Positions 1 through 8,442 of a stretch of DNA of 22,745 bases are shown one piece after another (position 1 is the first letter of the stretch; every line of letters starts with the position of its first letter). Where the stretch lies: assembly GCA_937958475.1 (NCBI GenBank), contig CALFXR010000047.1, positions 1-22,745 of the forward strand, in the 5' to 3' direction. This DNA is from an uncultured Mesorhizobium sp. (GTDB lineage Bacteria; Pseudomonadota; Alphaproteobacteria; Rhizobiales; Rhizobiaceae). The position numbers and the translations under genes were made by a program. The notes beneath the pieces are model-generated. The model saw nothing but the letters and a program-made list of their open reading frames with translations. It had not been told where the DNA came from and searched no databases.

Positions 1-36
1 TACACCGACCTCAAGACCGCATGGATATCGCTGTGA
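1..36 (+). CDS. possible 3' end of an upstream gene (partial)
   Basis: Frame 1 is open from the window edge and ends with a TGA at 34-36, encoding the tail YTDLKTAWISL. That stop overlaps an in-frame ATG (36-38) of the aminotransferase in the arrangement TGATG, which is the kind of junction seen repeatedly elsewhere in this window. This is the only reason to think it is the end of a real upstream gene; eleven residues are too few to identify a family. It could equally be chance. Confidence 0.25.
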   Translation, partial: YTDLKTAWISL

Positions 37-1424
37 TGCACGCGCCGACGGGTACGGTGGCCGAAACGGTCGACAGGCTGATCGACGCCGAGCAGGCGCG
101 CTTCGCGGACACGCACCCGCGCTCGGCCGAGGCCTGGTCGCGCGGCCGCGAGCACTTCCTCTATGGCGGCCCGTCGCACTGGATGCGGCGCTGGGCGGGC
201 GGCTTTCCCGTCTATGTCGAGGCGGCGCGCGGCTGCCATGTCCGCGACATCGACGGGCACGATTATGTCGACTTCTGCCTCGGCGACACCGGCGGCATGT
301 GCGGCCACGCGCCGGAGGCGGTGACGCGTGCGGCGGTGCGGCAACTCGAGCGCGGCACCACCCACATGATGCCGACGGAGGACAGCCTGTGGGTCGGCGA
401 AGAGCTGGCCCGCCGCTTCGGCCTGCCCTACTGGACCCTGACGACATCGGCCACCGACGCCAACCGCGGCGCGATCCGTATCGCCCGCATGATAACCGGC
501 CGCGACAAGGTGCTGGTCTTCTCCGGCTGCTACCACGGCGGTGTCGACGAAGCACATGTCGAACTGCACGACGGGCGCCTGCGCATGCGCAACATGATCC
601 ACCCCAACGGGGTCGACCATTCGCGCGTCTCGAAGGTCGTGCAGTTCAACGACGTCGGCGCCCTGGAGGAAGCCCTGGCGCCCGGCGACGTGGCCTGTGT
701 CGTCATGGAACCGCTGATGACCAATTTCGGCATGATCCCGGTCGCCGACGGTTTCCACGAGGCCGTGCGCGAGGTGACCCGGCGCACGGGGACGGTGCTG
801 GTCATCGACGAGACCCATACGCTATCCTGCGGGCCGGGCGGCTACACCGCGCTCCACGGCCTGGAACCGGACATCCTCGTGGCGGGCAAGGCCATCGCCG
901 GCGGCATCCCGGCCGGCGTCTTCGGCGTCACCACTTCGGTCGCCGAGCGGCTCTGGCGGATCGTGCCCCTCGTCAATCCGCGGCAACGCCAGTCGGCGCA
1001 TTTCGGCATCGGCGGCACGCTCGCCGGCAATGCCCTGACCATCGCCACGATGCGCGCGGTGCTGGAGGAGGTGCTGACGCCGGCGAACTATGCCGGCATG
1101 ATCGCCCGCGCCGGCCGCCTGGCCGAGGGTGCGCGCGCGGTGATCGGACAGCATCGCCTACCATGGCACGTCACGCAGATCGGGGCACGGGCGGAGATCA
1201 TGTTCAGCCCGGCGCCGCCGCGCGACGCAGCGGACGTGGCGGCGACGCGACGCGGCGACCTCGAGACGCTTCTCCACGCCTTATATATGAACGAGGGCGT
1301 TATCGTGACACCCTTCCACACCATGTTCCTGACGTGCCCCGCCACCGCGGATGCCGACGTCGACCGCCACACCGCCGTGTTCGCCGCGTTCGCGCGCAAG
1401 GTCATCGAAGCCGGGGTGGCCTGA
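21..1424 (+). CDS. class-III PLP-dependent aminotransferase (glutamate-1-semialdehyde aminomutase-like)
   Basis: A fold-type I PLP enzyme that moves amino groups between an amine or amino acid and a keto acid or aldehyde; the substrate cannot be read from sequence. In the 467-residue frame, the cofactor-binding stretch TSATDAN lies near 142-148, the YHGG motif at 171-174, the aspartate that contacts the PLP pyridine nitrogen is D263 in VIDETH, and the Schiff-base lysine is K290 in AGKAIAGGIPAG. Length fits the family. The ATG at 21 is used here, but the ATG at 36 overlaps a possible upstream stop (TGATG) and may be the true start; the frame is also open back to the window edge. The next gene starts four bases after its stop, so the three + genes are probably one transcript. 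Glutamate-1-semialdehyde aminomutase itself (haem synthesis) is unlikely given the catabolic neighbours. Confidence 0.9.
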   Translation: MDIAVMHAPTGTVAETVDRLIDAEQARFADTHPRSAEAWSRGREHFLYGGPSHWMRRWAGGFPVYVEAARGCHVRDIDGHDYVDFCLGDTGGMCGHAPEAVTRAAVRQLERGTTHMMPTEDSLWVGEELARRFGLPYWTLTTSATDANRGAIRIARMITGRDKVLVFSGCYHGGVDEAHVELHDGRLRMRNMIHPNGVDHSRVSKVVQFNDVGALEEALAPGDVACVVMEPLMTNFGMIPVADGFHEAVREVTRRTGTVLVIDETHTLSCGPGGYTALHGLEPDILVAGKAIAGGIPAGVFGVTTSVAERLWRIVPLVNPRQRQSAHFGIGGTLAGNALTIATMRAVLEEVLTPANYAGMIARAGRLAEGARAVIGQHRLPWHVTQIGARAEIMFSPAPPRDAADVAATRRGDLETLLHALYMNEGVIVTPFHTMFLTCPATADADVDRHTAVFAAFARKVIEAGVA

Positions 1425-1428
1425 GGCG

Positions 1429-2220
1429 ATGGCGTTCGATCTCTCCGGACGGGTCGCACTGGTGACCGGCGGCGGCCGCGGCATCGGGGCGGCCATCGCC
1501 ACGCGGCTGGCCGAGGCCGGGGCGCGCGTCGCCATCTGCAACCGGACGCCCGAACCCGCCGAGGAACTGGCGGACCGTCTCGCTGCCCGGGGCCTCTCGG
1601 CGCGCACCATTGCCTGGCCCGGAACCGGCCGGGCCGAGGTCCGCGCCATGGTCGATCGCCTCGCCGCCGACGACGGGCGGCTCGACATCGCGGTCCACAA
1701 TGCCGGCAGCTGCCCCTGGGCCTCGATCGACGATCTCGACGAGGACGGGCTCGACCAGGCGCTGGACATCAACCTCCGCGCCTTCGTCTGGCTGGTGCAG
1801 GCCTGCGTGCCGCACATGCGCGCCAACCGGTTCGGACGGCTCCTGGTGACCTCCTCGGTGTCGGCGCGCGTCGCGATGGGCGGCGGCGCGCACTATTCGG
1901 CCGCCAAGGCCGGCGTGAACGCCTTCGTGCGCGGCGCCGCCTTCGAGCTCGCCCGCGACGGCATCACCGTAAACGGGGTGGAGCCGGGCTTCATCGCCAA
2001 GCCGGGACGCGGCACGCTGTCGACCGCGGAGAAGCAGGCCGCGATCGGCCGCCACATTCCCATGGGCCGCATGGGCGACGCCGACGACGTCGCCTTCGCC
2101 ATGCTCTACCTGGCATCGCTGGAGGCCAAGTACGTCACGGGTCAGATGATCGTCGTCGACGGCGGCTCGACGCTGCCGGAGACGGGCTATGCCGTCGAAG
2201 ATCGCTGGGGGCTCGCGTGA
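1429..2220 (+). CDS. SDR family NAD(P)-dependent oxidoreductase
   Basis: A 263-residue classical short-chain dehydrogenase, which interconverts alcohols and ketones with NAD(P). Seen directly: glycine-rich nucleotide loop TGGGRGIG at 13-20, NAG at 91-93, structural Asn115, catalytic Ser142/143, and the YxxxK pair Tyr156/Lys160. The C-terminal VTGQMIVVDGG segment is typical of the 3-oxoacyl-reductase/gluconate-dehydrogenase-like branch. The ATG at 1429 is chosen because residues 2-20 make the canonical first strand and loop; the frame is open further upstream but there it overlaps the aminotransferase. Its stop overlaps the GTG start of the next SDR, implying translational coupling. The substrate is unknown; it may oxidise or reduce the product of the aminotransferase. 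Confidence 0.92.
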   Translation: MAFDLSGRVALVTGGGRGIGAAIATRLAEAGARVAICNRTPEPAEELADRLAARGLSARTIAWPGTGRAEVRAMVDRLAADDGRLDIAVHNAGSCPWASIDDLDEDGLDQALDINLRAFVWLVQACVPHMRANRFGRLLVTSSVSARVAMGGGAHYSAAKAGVNAFVRGAAFELARDGITVNGVEPGFIAKPGRGTLSTAEKQAAIGRHIPMGRMGDADDVAFAMLYLASLEAKYVTGQMIVVDGGSTLPETGYAVEDRWGLA

Positions 2221-2990
2221 CGGAGCGACTGGACGGCCGCAGGGCACTGGTGACGGGCGCAGCCACCGGCATGGGCCGCGCGACGGCCGAGCTGTTCGCG
2301 CGCGAAGGCGCCTCGCTCGTGCTGTTCGGGCTGGGCGGCGCGGTGCTCGACGAAGCCGCCGTCGCGACCGGCGGCGTGGCCGTGCACGGCAGCGTGACCG
2401 ACGACGCCGACATCGCCCGCGCTATCGAGGCCTGCGGCGGAAGGCTCGACATCCTGGTCAACGCGGCCGGCATCATCCTGCTCGACGAACCGGAGAGCCT
2501 TTCCGACGACGCCTGGGAACGCAGCTTCGCCGTCAACGCGACGGGTACGATGAAGGTCTGCCGCGCTTCCCTGCCGCTGCTGAAACAGCGCGGCGGGGCG
2601 ATCGTCAACATCGCCTCGGTCGGCGCCTTCAACGGCAGTCCGGTCAACGCCGCCTATTCCGCCAGCAAGGCGGCGCTCGTCTCCTACACCCGCACGCTCG
2701 CCTATGCCCACGGCCCCGACGGCATCCGCGCCAACGCCGTCGCGCCGGGCTGGGTACGCACGCCGATGAGCGAGTGGGAGATGGCCGAGGCGGCGCGGCG
2801 GAACGGCACGACGGCTGAGGAGGAATTCGCCGCGCTCGCCGGTCGCATCGCGCTGAGGCGAGTTGCCGAACCGGAAGAGATCGCCGCCTGCTGCCTGTTC
2901 CTCGCTTCGGACGAGGCCTCCTTCGTCACGGGCGCGGTACTCGTCGCGGACGGTGGCGGGCGATCCCCGACCCACAGCAGGGCTGTCTGA
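2217..2990 (+). CDS. SDR family oxidoreductase (second of a tandem pair)
   Basis: A 257-residue classical short-chain dehydrogenase starting with GTG inside the stop of the preceding gene (GTGA overlap). Motifs: TGAATGMG at 13-20, NAAG at 82-85, Asn107, catalytic Ser134, Tyr147 and Lys151. The position after the second strand, where NAD-preferring SDRs usually carry Asp, reads LFGLGG, so cofactor preference cannot be assigned. It differs clearly from its neighbour outside the motifs, so the pair is not a recent duplication. The middle part contains an acidic insert around residues 185-200 (EAARRNGTTAEEE) in the substrate-loop region. It probably acts in the same pathway as the aminotransferase and first SDR; the reaction is not known. 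Confidence 0.92.
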   Translation: MTERLDGRRALVTGAATGMGRATAELFAREGASLVLFGLGGAVLDEAAVATGGVAVHGSVTDDADIARAIEACGGRLDILVNAAGIILLDEPESLSDDAWERSFAVNATGTMKVCRASLPLLKQRGGAIVNIASVGAFNGSPVNAAYSASKAALVSYTRTLAYAHGPDGIRANAVAPGWVRTPMSEWEMAEAARRNGTTAEEEFAALAGRIALRRVAEPEEIAACCLFLASDEASFVTGAVLVADGGGRSPTHSRAV

Positions 2991-3002
2991 AGATCGTCTC
3001 GA

Positions 3003-3037
3003 CCGGCCGCGGCGCGCTTGCGGTCGGGGTCGGCCGG
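3003..3037. terminator. hairpin between convergent operons (candidate bidirectional terminator)
   Basis: The 64-base gap between the + cassette and the - operon contains CCGGCCG at 3003-3009 and its reverse complement CGGCCGG at 3031-3037 around a 21-base GC-rich loop. No T tract follows on either strand, so it is at best a weak intrinsic terminator. Confidence 0.3.
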
Positions 3038-3054
3038 AAACGCCGGGCCGCGGA

Positions 3055-4053
3055 TCACCTCAATCCCCAGTAGGGCCGGCTCAGCAGCGTCCGGCCCGCG
3101 ACGATCCGGTCGACGAACTCGCCCACCGAAGCGTCGACGGACGGCGTCGCGGCGTGACGCCTGAGGAAGTGGGCGACGGGTTCGCGAAGGATCTCGTCGA
3201 GGTCGGACGCCACCTCGAAGTCGCCGACGAGCCGCCTGATCTTCGAGCAGTCGAAGACCGTCGGCCAGACCTTGTCGCCGTGGAGCGGACCGCGCCATTC
3301 CTCGTTGAAGTCCGACAGCGTCGTCGCCGGAACGCGGACGATCCGCGCCTCGACGCCCAGAGCGCGCGCGATCGCACGGTAAATGTCGTCCCATCCGTGG
3401 CCTTTGCCGGCAGCGATATGGACAGCCTCGCCCGCGGCTTCCGGCCTGCCGAACAGACGTACGAAGGGCACGGCGAAATCGCTTGCGCGGGTGAGCGTCC
3501 AGGGAACGTCGCCATCGTCCGCGACGACGACGGGCCGCCCGGCGAGCATCCTCTGCCCGATCAGGTCGCCCTCGAACAGCATCGTCGGCAGGCGCGTCCG
3601 GATCGTGTGCGCCGGCCGCACGATCGTGAAGTCCAGCCTGTGCTGGTCCCGCAGCACGCGCTCGCAGGCGATCTTCTGCCGCGCATAGTCCCATAAGCCG
3701 TTGCCGAGCGGCGCCTCCTCGGTCAGCGGCATCACGGCCTCGCGCTTGTCGTAGACGGCGGCCGAAGAGACCAGGATGTACTGGCCGGTGCGGCCGCCAA
3801 AGGCGGCGAGATCGCGCTCGACCCGGTCGGGCGTCAGCGCGAGGAACTGGCAGACCACGTCGAAGCCCCTCGCGGCGAGTGCGGCATAGGCGCCGCCGTC
3901 CTCGATGTCGCCGACGACGACCTCGACTTCGGCCGGGAGGTCGCCGAGGTTCCGTCCGCGATTGTAGACGGTCACCCTGTGGCCGGCCGCGACCGCCTCG
4001 CCGACGCAGGGCAGGGAAATCTCGCCCGAGCCGCCTATGAAGAGGACATCCAT
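3055..4053 (-). CDS. NAD(P)-dependent epimerase/dehydratase-like (extended SDR)
   Basis: A 332-residue extended-SDR protein; relatives modify nucleotide sugars or other sugars or act as reductases. Seen: N-terminal MDVLFIGGSGEIS with a GxxGxxG-like loop at residues 7-13, strand-2 YNRG at 30-33, acidic GDIED at 48-52, LVSSAAVY at 94-101 containing the likely catalytic Ser, and YxxxK as Tyr123/Lys127. The C-terminal half carries a substrate-domain segment of the NAD-dependent epimerase family. The frame is open further upstream, but the ATG at 4053 has GGGGAG about eight bases ahead and begins exactly at the Rossmann strand. It is the last gene of the long minus-strand operon, 53 bases after the reductase gene. 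A role in processing a sugar moiety released from the imported substrate is inference. Confidence 0.85.
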   Translation of the reverse strand: MDVLFIGGSGEISLPCVGEAVAAGHRVTVYNRGRNLGDLPAEVEVVVGDIEDGGAYAALAARGFDVVCQFLALTPDRVERDLAAFGGRTGQYILVSSAAVYDKREAVMPLTEEAPLGNGLWDYARQKIACERVLRDQHRLDFTIVRPAHTIRTRLPTMLFEGDLIGQRMLAGRPVVVADDGDVPWTLTRASDFAVPFVRLFGRPEAAGEAVHIAAGKGHGWDDIYRAIARALGVEARIVRVPATTLSDFNEEWRGPLHGDKVWPTVFDCSKIRRLVGDFEVASDLDEILREPVAHFLRRHAATPSVDASVGEFVDRIVAGRTLLSRPYWGLR

Positions 4054-4106
4054 CGACTTGCTCCCCTCTCGCGCAGGTCGTAGGCCGCGACGTTGCCGAT
4101 CGGAAT

Positions 4107-5102
4107 CTAGGCGTCGAGTACCAGGCGTGCGCCCTTGCAGCGCGACACGCAGATCATCATCGTGTCGGTGGGCGCACCGTCGAGGACGCAGTCGCGGTGG
4201 TCCGGGATGCCTTCCAGCACGCGCGTCTCGCAGGTTCCGCACACCCCCTCGAGACAGGAGCCGAAGACGTCTGCTCCGACGGCCTCGGCGGCGGCGAGTA
4301 TCGACTTGCCAGGCTCAACGACGATCGTGACGCCGGTCCGCTCGAGATGGACCTCGAACGCATGATCGGGCTGGCGCAGGCCGACGCGCTCTGGCCTGGC
4401 TGGCGCGGCAAAGCGCTCCATGTGCGCCTTGATCCCTGCCGCGCGGCAGCGGTTGTCGACCTCGTCGAGCAGCCGCGCCGGACCGCACGCATAGACCGCG
4501 GTAGCGGCGGGCAGGTTGCTGAGGACGTTCCCCAGGGCGAGCAGCGTTCCCTCGCTCTTCGCGTAGAGCGACACGCGCGAACCGTGCCAGAGCTCCAGCG
4601 CGCCGGCGAAGGCCATGCTCTCCGGCCGGCGCCCGGCATAGTGGAGTTCCCAGGAGCGCCCGTCGCGTTCGAGCGCCCCGATCATCGGCAGGAACGGCGT
4701 GATGCCGATGCCGCCGGCGACGAACACCACATGAGGCGCCTCGCGCAGCGGAAAACGGTTCACCGGCAGGCCCCCTTGAAGGGACGCGCCTTCCACGCAG
4801 GACCGGTGGACGGCGGCCGATCCGCCGCGCCCGTTCTTCTCGAGAAGCACGGCGACGTTCCAGCGGCTCGTGTCGCGCGGGTCGCCGCAAAGCGAGTACT
4901 GGCGCACGATGCCACCGCCGTCGAGATAGAGGTCGACATGTGCGCCCGGCGCCCAGGCCGGGAGCGGCCGGCCGTCCTTCGCGGCGAGACCGAGCAGGAC
5001 GACGTCGTCGGCCACCAGCCGGCGACGCTCGACCGTCAACGCGATGAGGTTCCTCCCCGGCGCGGCCGCCGGGAGCGGCCGCAGGAGCTCGTCCGATTCC
5101 AC
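4107..5102 (-). CDS. PDR/VanB-type oxygenase reductase (FMN, NAD, 2Fe-2S)
   Basis: Electron-transfer partner of the adjacent Rieske oxygenase: it takes hydride from NAD(P)H to FMN and passes single electrons through a plant-type 2Fe-2S centre. The 331 residues show the domain order of phthalate dioxygenase reductase: flavin-binding RQYS at 67-70, nucleotide-binding GGIGITP at 130-136, CGP at 206-208, ERF at 229-231, and a C-terminal ferredoxin domain with Cys283, Cys288, Cys291 and Cys318. The start is GTG at 5102, eight bases after the oxygenase stop, with an AGGAC-like ribosome site overlapping that stop. Close pairing and co-transcription strongly suggest a two-component system of the vanillate O-demethylase (VanAB) type, but the substrate is not specified by the sequence. 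Confidence 0.93.
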   Translation of the reverse strand: MESDELLRPLPAAAPGRNLIALTVERRRLVADDVVLLGLAAKDGRPLPAWAPGAHVDLYLDGGGIVRQYSLCGDPRDTSRWNVAVLLEKNGRGGSAAVHRSCVEGASLQGGLPVNRFPLREAPHVVFVAGGIGITPFLPMIGALERDGRSWELHYAGRRPESMAFAGALELWHGSRVSLYAKSEGTLLALGNVLSNLPAATAVYACGPARLLDEVDNRCRAAGIKAHMERFAAPARPERVGLRQPDHAFEVHLERTGVTIVVEPGKSILAAAEAVGADVFGSCLEGVCGTCETRVLEGIPDHRDCVLDGAPTDTMMICVSRCKGARLVLDA

Positions 5103-5110
5103 GGCCGGTC

Positions 5111-6217
5111 CTAGTCCTGCGCGCCCGCGTCGGCCCTCGCCCGCCGGTCATCGCCGACCGACCGCGTGCGCTCGGCCCTGACCGCCTGGAGGAAGGGCCG
5201 CGCCCAGGCGCCGTCCGGCGTCACGTCGGAATTCTCGCGCGCGAGTTCCGCCAGGATCTTGCGATACTCGACGGTCATCCGGTCGGCTCGGGTATGCATC
5301 TCCGTCTGCACTTCCAGGGGAAACTCCGGACGGATGTGGGAAAGGAGTTCGCGGTCTTCGGCCTGGATCCTGCGGTCGAGCGCGACGATACCGGCGCGCT
5401 TCGCCTCGCCGGGATTGTCGTTGCGGGCGACGAACTGGCAGAACAGCGTGTGGTTGTCGTCGACCGGCGTCGCCGTCTTGAAGAGGACGTGCCGGAGCCC
5501 GTTCTCGTATTCCATGACGTCCTTGTAGACAAAGGGCTGGACGAGTTCGGCATTGGTCACGCGGATCGTGTAGTCGCCGGTCAGCCCGGTGTTGGCCTTC
5601 AGCGCTTCGCTCAGGCGGGCGCGATAGCTGACACGCGACCGCAGCTTGTGTCCGTCGCGCTCGATCTCGTAGCTCTCGAACTTCGGCGACGACGAATCCC
5701 CGATCGTGTTGCGATGGGTCCAGGCGACATGGGCGAGGTCGAGCGCGTTGTCGATCACGCGCGGCGCCGAGGTCGGCCATACCTCCATCACCTCGTGCAT
5801 CAGGACGAAGCCGGGATCCTCCGCCTCGGGCAGTGCCGGAATCGAGGCGCGCGGCATCCCGGGGCAGACCCAGACCAGCCCGTAGCGCTCGTCGGCGAGG
5901 ACGGACAGGGCGCGGGCACGCGGCGGGATCGGCTTGTCGTCGTCGTTCTGCGGAATGCGCGTGCAGGCGCCGCTCGTGTTGAACGCCCACCCGTGATACG
6001 GGCAGACGATGTCGCCCTTGTCGAGCCAGCCCTGCGAAAGGCGCGCGGCGCGATGCGGGCATTCGTCGACGGCGCACCCGATCGATCCGTCGGCGCCCCG
6101 CCAGACGACATAGTTGTCGCCGAGCAGCCGGACTGCGAGCGGCTTGTCGGCGACGTCGCTCGAATAGGCGACCGGATACCAGTACTCACGGAAGGCGGGG
6201 ACTTCGCTCACAAGCAT
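5111..6217 (-). CDS. Rieske non-haem iron oxygenase, alpha subunit
   Basis: Oxygenase component that uses O2 and electrons from the neighbouring reductase to hydroxylate or demethylate a substrate. The 368-residue protein has the Rieske cluster ligands Cys53/His55 (ECPHR) and Cys72/His75 (CPYHGW). The mononuclear iron site follows the family pattern NxxDxxHxxxxH, with Asn157, bridging Asp160 and ligands His163 and His168. Length and motif spacing match single-subunit O- or N-demethylating oxygenases (VanA/NdmA-like) better than the alpha-beta dioxygenases, and no beta subunit gene is present. An AGGAG six bases before the ATG supports the start. It lies 48 bases after the last importer permease in the same operon, so its substrate is probably what that importer brings in. 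Confidence 0.93.
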   Translation of the reverse strand: MLVSEVPAFREYWYPVAYSSDVADKPLAVRLLGDNYVVWRGADGSIGCAVDECPHRAARLSQGWLDKGDIVCPYHGWAFNTSGACTRIPQNDDDKPIPPRARALSVLADERYGLVWVCPGMPRASIPALPEAEDPGFVLMHEVMEVWPTSAPRVIDNALDLAHVAWTHRNTIGDSSSPKFESYEIERDGHKLRSRVSYRARLSEALKANTGLTGDYTIRVTNAELVQPFVYKDVMEYENGLRHVLFKTATPVDDNHTLFCQFVARNDNPGEAKRAGIVALDRRIQAEDRELLSHIRPEFPLEVQTEMHTRADRMTVEYRKILAELARENSDVTPDGAWARPFLQAVRAERTRSVGDDRRARADAGAQD

Positions 6218-6265
6218 GGGGTGCTCCTGTCTTCGGCGTTGATCGATGTCGCGGGCGCCATGGCG

Positions 6266-7189
6266 TCAGGCCCTGGCGAAAGGCTTGCCGACGCCCGCCG
6301 GACCGGAGGCGCGGCCGACGAAGGTCGCGAGCGCGAGGAGCGCCAGCACATAGGGCAGGGCGATCAGCAACTCGTGCGGGATGTCCCGCCACAGGATCTG
6401 CGTGCGCAGTGCGATCGCGTCGGCAAAGCCGAAGGCTATGCACGCCAGGGCGGCCGGCCAGACCCGCCATTTGCCGAAGACCATCGCCGCGAGCGCGAGG
6501 AAGCCCCGCCCCTGGGTCATCGACGCCTGGAACATGTCCAAGGTGACGATCGACAGGTAAGCGCCGCCCAGCGCGCCGAACACACCCGAGGCGACGACGG
6601 CGAAGAAGCGCGTGCGGACCACGGGAATGCCCGCGGCGTCGGCCGATTCGGCGGATTCTCCGCAGGCCCGGATCCGAAGGCCGGCATCGGTGCGGAACAG
6701 CACCCACCAGACGAGGACGACCAGCGCCAGGCAGGCGTAGTCGACAAGGCCGAGCGACGAGAATATGCGCCCGACATAGGGCAGGTCCGCGAGGAACGGC
6801 ACGCGGATGTTGGGGATCTTCGCCACGCTCGGCGTCAGGCCGTCGACGTTCCAGATGACGGGAATGAGCGCCGCGGTGAGGCCGGCGCCGATCAGGTTGA
6901 TGGCCGCCGACGCGACCACCTGGTCGCCGCGCAGGGTCACCGTCATCAGCGCCAGCAGGCTACCCGAAAAGACACCGGAAACGAGCGCGCCGACGATGCC
7001 GAGCCACGGATTGCCGGTGAAGTAGGTGACCAGCACGGCGCCGAACGCCCCGATCAGCATCATGCCTTCGAGGCCGATGTTCATGACGCCCGAGCGTTCG
7101 CTGATCAGGCCGCCGAGCATCGGCATCAGGATCGGCAGCGCGAGATGCAGCGCACTTATGACCAGCGAAATCGTCAGAAGGTTGCTCAC
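6266..7189 (-). CDS. ABC transporter permease, BMP/nucleoside-type (second permease)
   Basis: Inner-membrane subunit of the BMP-family importer, of the branched-chain-permease superfamily (BPD_transp_2) that includes the nucleoside permeases YufQ/NupC. The 307-residue protein is almost entirely hydrophobic with about eight to ten predicted membrane segments, and contains the conserved stretch SERSGVMNIGLEGMM near residues 29-43, characteristic of this permease type. GTG at 7189 is chosen because it overlaps the stop of the preceding permease (GTGA) and starts the SNLLTISLVIS segment; the longer upstream frame runs antisense-like through the first permease out of frame. It is followed after 48 bases by the Rieske oxygenase gene. 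Confidence 0.92.
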   Translation of the reverse strand: MSNLLTISLVISALHLALPILMPMLGGLISERSGVMNIGLEGMMLIGAFGAVLVTYFTGNPWLGIVGALVSGVFSGSLLALMTVTLRGDQVVASAAINLIGAGLTAALIPVIWNVDGLTPSVAKIPNIRVPFLADLPYVGRIFSSLGLVDYACLALVVLVWWVLFRTDAGLRIRACGESAESADAAGIPVVRTRFFAVVASGVFGALGGAYLSIVTLDMFQASMTQGRGFLALAAMVFGKWRVWPAALACIAFGFADAIALRTQILWRDIPHELLIALPYVLALLALATFVGRASGPAGVGKPFARA

Positions 7190-8442
7190 TTCGAAGCCTC
7201 CGTATCGGCCTGGCCGACCTGTTGCGCCGCCCCGGCGTATCGGCGCCGCAAGGCGGAAAGCAGCCGAAGCGCGGCCGGCTGCGCGGCGACGAAGGCGACC
7301 ACCAGGCCCGACACCACGCCGACCATCTCGCGGCTGATGCCGGCGACCGCCTGCAGCGGCACGGAGCCGGCATGCAGTACCGCGAAGAAGAAGGCGGACG
7401 CGATGACGCCGACCGGCGACAGCGCGCCGAGCAGCGCGACCGCGATGGCGTCGAAGCCGTAGCCGGGCGAGAAGGCGGCGTAGAAGCGGCCGAAGACACC
7501 CAGCACCTGCACCGCGCCGGCGAGCCCGGCGAGAGCGCCCGAGGCGAGCATTGCGAGGATCGTGACGCGGGCGATCGATACCCCGCTGGCCCGCGCCGCA
7601 CCCTGGTTGGCGCCCATGAGCCTCAGCCGGAAGCCCGCCGGCGTGCGGTAGAGCACCCACATGACGACGATGACGGCCGCGAGGGCGACGGGGAGACCGG
7701 CGTGAAGCCGCGTGCCCTCCCAGATGATCGGCAGCCTTGCTCCGTCGGGCACGCGCTCTGTCGCCGAAGGCTGGTCGGCAGCGACGAACGGACCGGTGGG
7801 CGAGACGGCGTATTCATAGATCGCCACGGCGACGAAGTTCATCATGATCGTGGTCACCACCTCGTGGGCGCCGCGATAGGCCTTGAGCAGCGCCGGGATC
7901 AGCGCGAACAGCGCGCCGCCGGCCATGCCGGCAAGGATGCAGACCACCATCAGCAGCGTCGGCGGCAGGTCGAGCGACGCGCCGACGATGCCGGCGACCA
8001 GGCCGCCGAAGACGAGCTGGCCCTCGACGCCGATGTTGAAGAGGCTGGCGTGGAAGGCGACGGCGACGGCGAGGCCGGCGATCAGCAGGGGAACCATCTG
8101 GACCAGCGTCTCGGCGATCGCCGGCCCGCTGCCCAAGGCCCCGCCGAACAGCGCCCCCGCCGTGCGCCAGAGGTCGGAGCCGCCGATCCAGATCATCGGC
8201 ATCGACGCAAGGAGCGCGGCGGCGATGGTCAAGGTGAAGGTCAGGACCTGGCCGCCGAGACTGCCCGACAAGGCGTGGAAATGTGCGACGAGCCGCGGAA
8301 GGAGCCCCATGTTCCCGGCCGCGGCCACGCCGGTTTCGCCCCTCAGCGTCTCGGCCATGATCGCCGGATCCATCCGCGCCTGACGGCGACCGGTCGAGGC
8401 GGCGGCGATCGGGGCGGCGGTCGGGAGCGAATCGATCGTCAT
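7186..8442 (-). CDS. ABC transporter permease, BMP/nucleoside-type (first permease)
   Basis: Partner permease of the importer, YufP/NupB-like. It has 418 residues: an approximately 55-residue hydrophilic N-terminal extension, then a run of hydrophobic segments starting near residue 60 (VLTFTLTIAAALLASMPM). The segment HASLFNIGVEGQLVFGG near residues 129-145 is the family signature. Such N-terminal extensions are common in the first permease of these systems. The ATG at 8442 overlaps the stop of the ATPase gene (ATGA), and the gene overlaps the second permease at its end, so the three membrane-complex genes are translationally coupled. The transported compound is unknown; relatives carry purine or pyrimidine nucleosides. 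Confidence 0.93.
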   Translation of the reverse strand: MTIDSLPTAAPIAAASTGRRQARMDPAIMAETLRGETGVAAAGNMGLLPRLVAHFHALSGSLGGQVLTFTLTIAAALLASMPMIWIGGSDLWRTAGALFGGALGSGPAIAETLVQMVPLLIAGLAVAVAFHASLFNIGVEGQLVFGGLVAGIVGASLDLPPTLLMVVCILAGMAGGALFALIPALLKAYRGAHEVVTTIMMNFVAVAIYEYAVSPTGPFVAADQPSATERVPDGARLPIIWEGTRLHAGLPVALAAVIVVMWVLYRTPAGFRLRLMGANQGAARASGVSIARVTILAMLASGALAGLAGAVQVLGVFGRFYAAFSPGYGFDAIAVALLGALSPVGVIASAFFFAVLHAGSVPLQAVAGISREMVGVVSGLVVAFVAAQPAALRLLSALRRRYAGAAQQVGQADTEASK

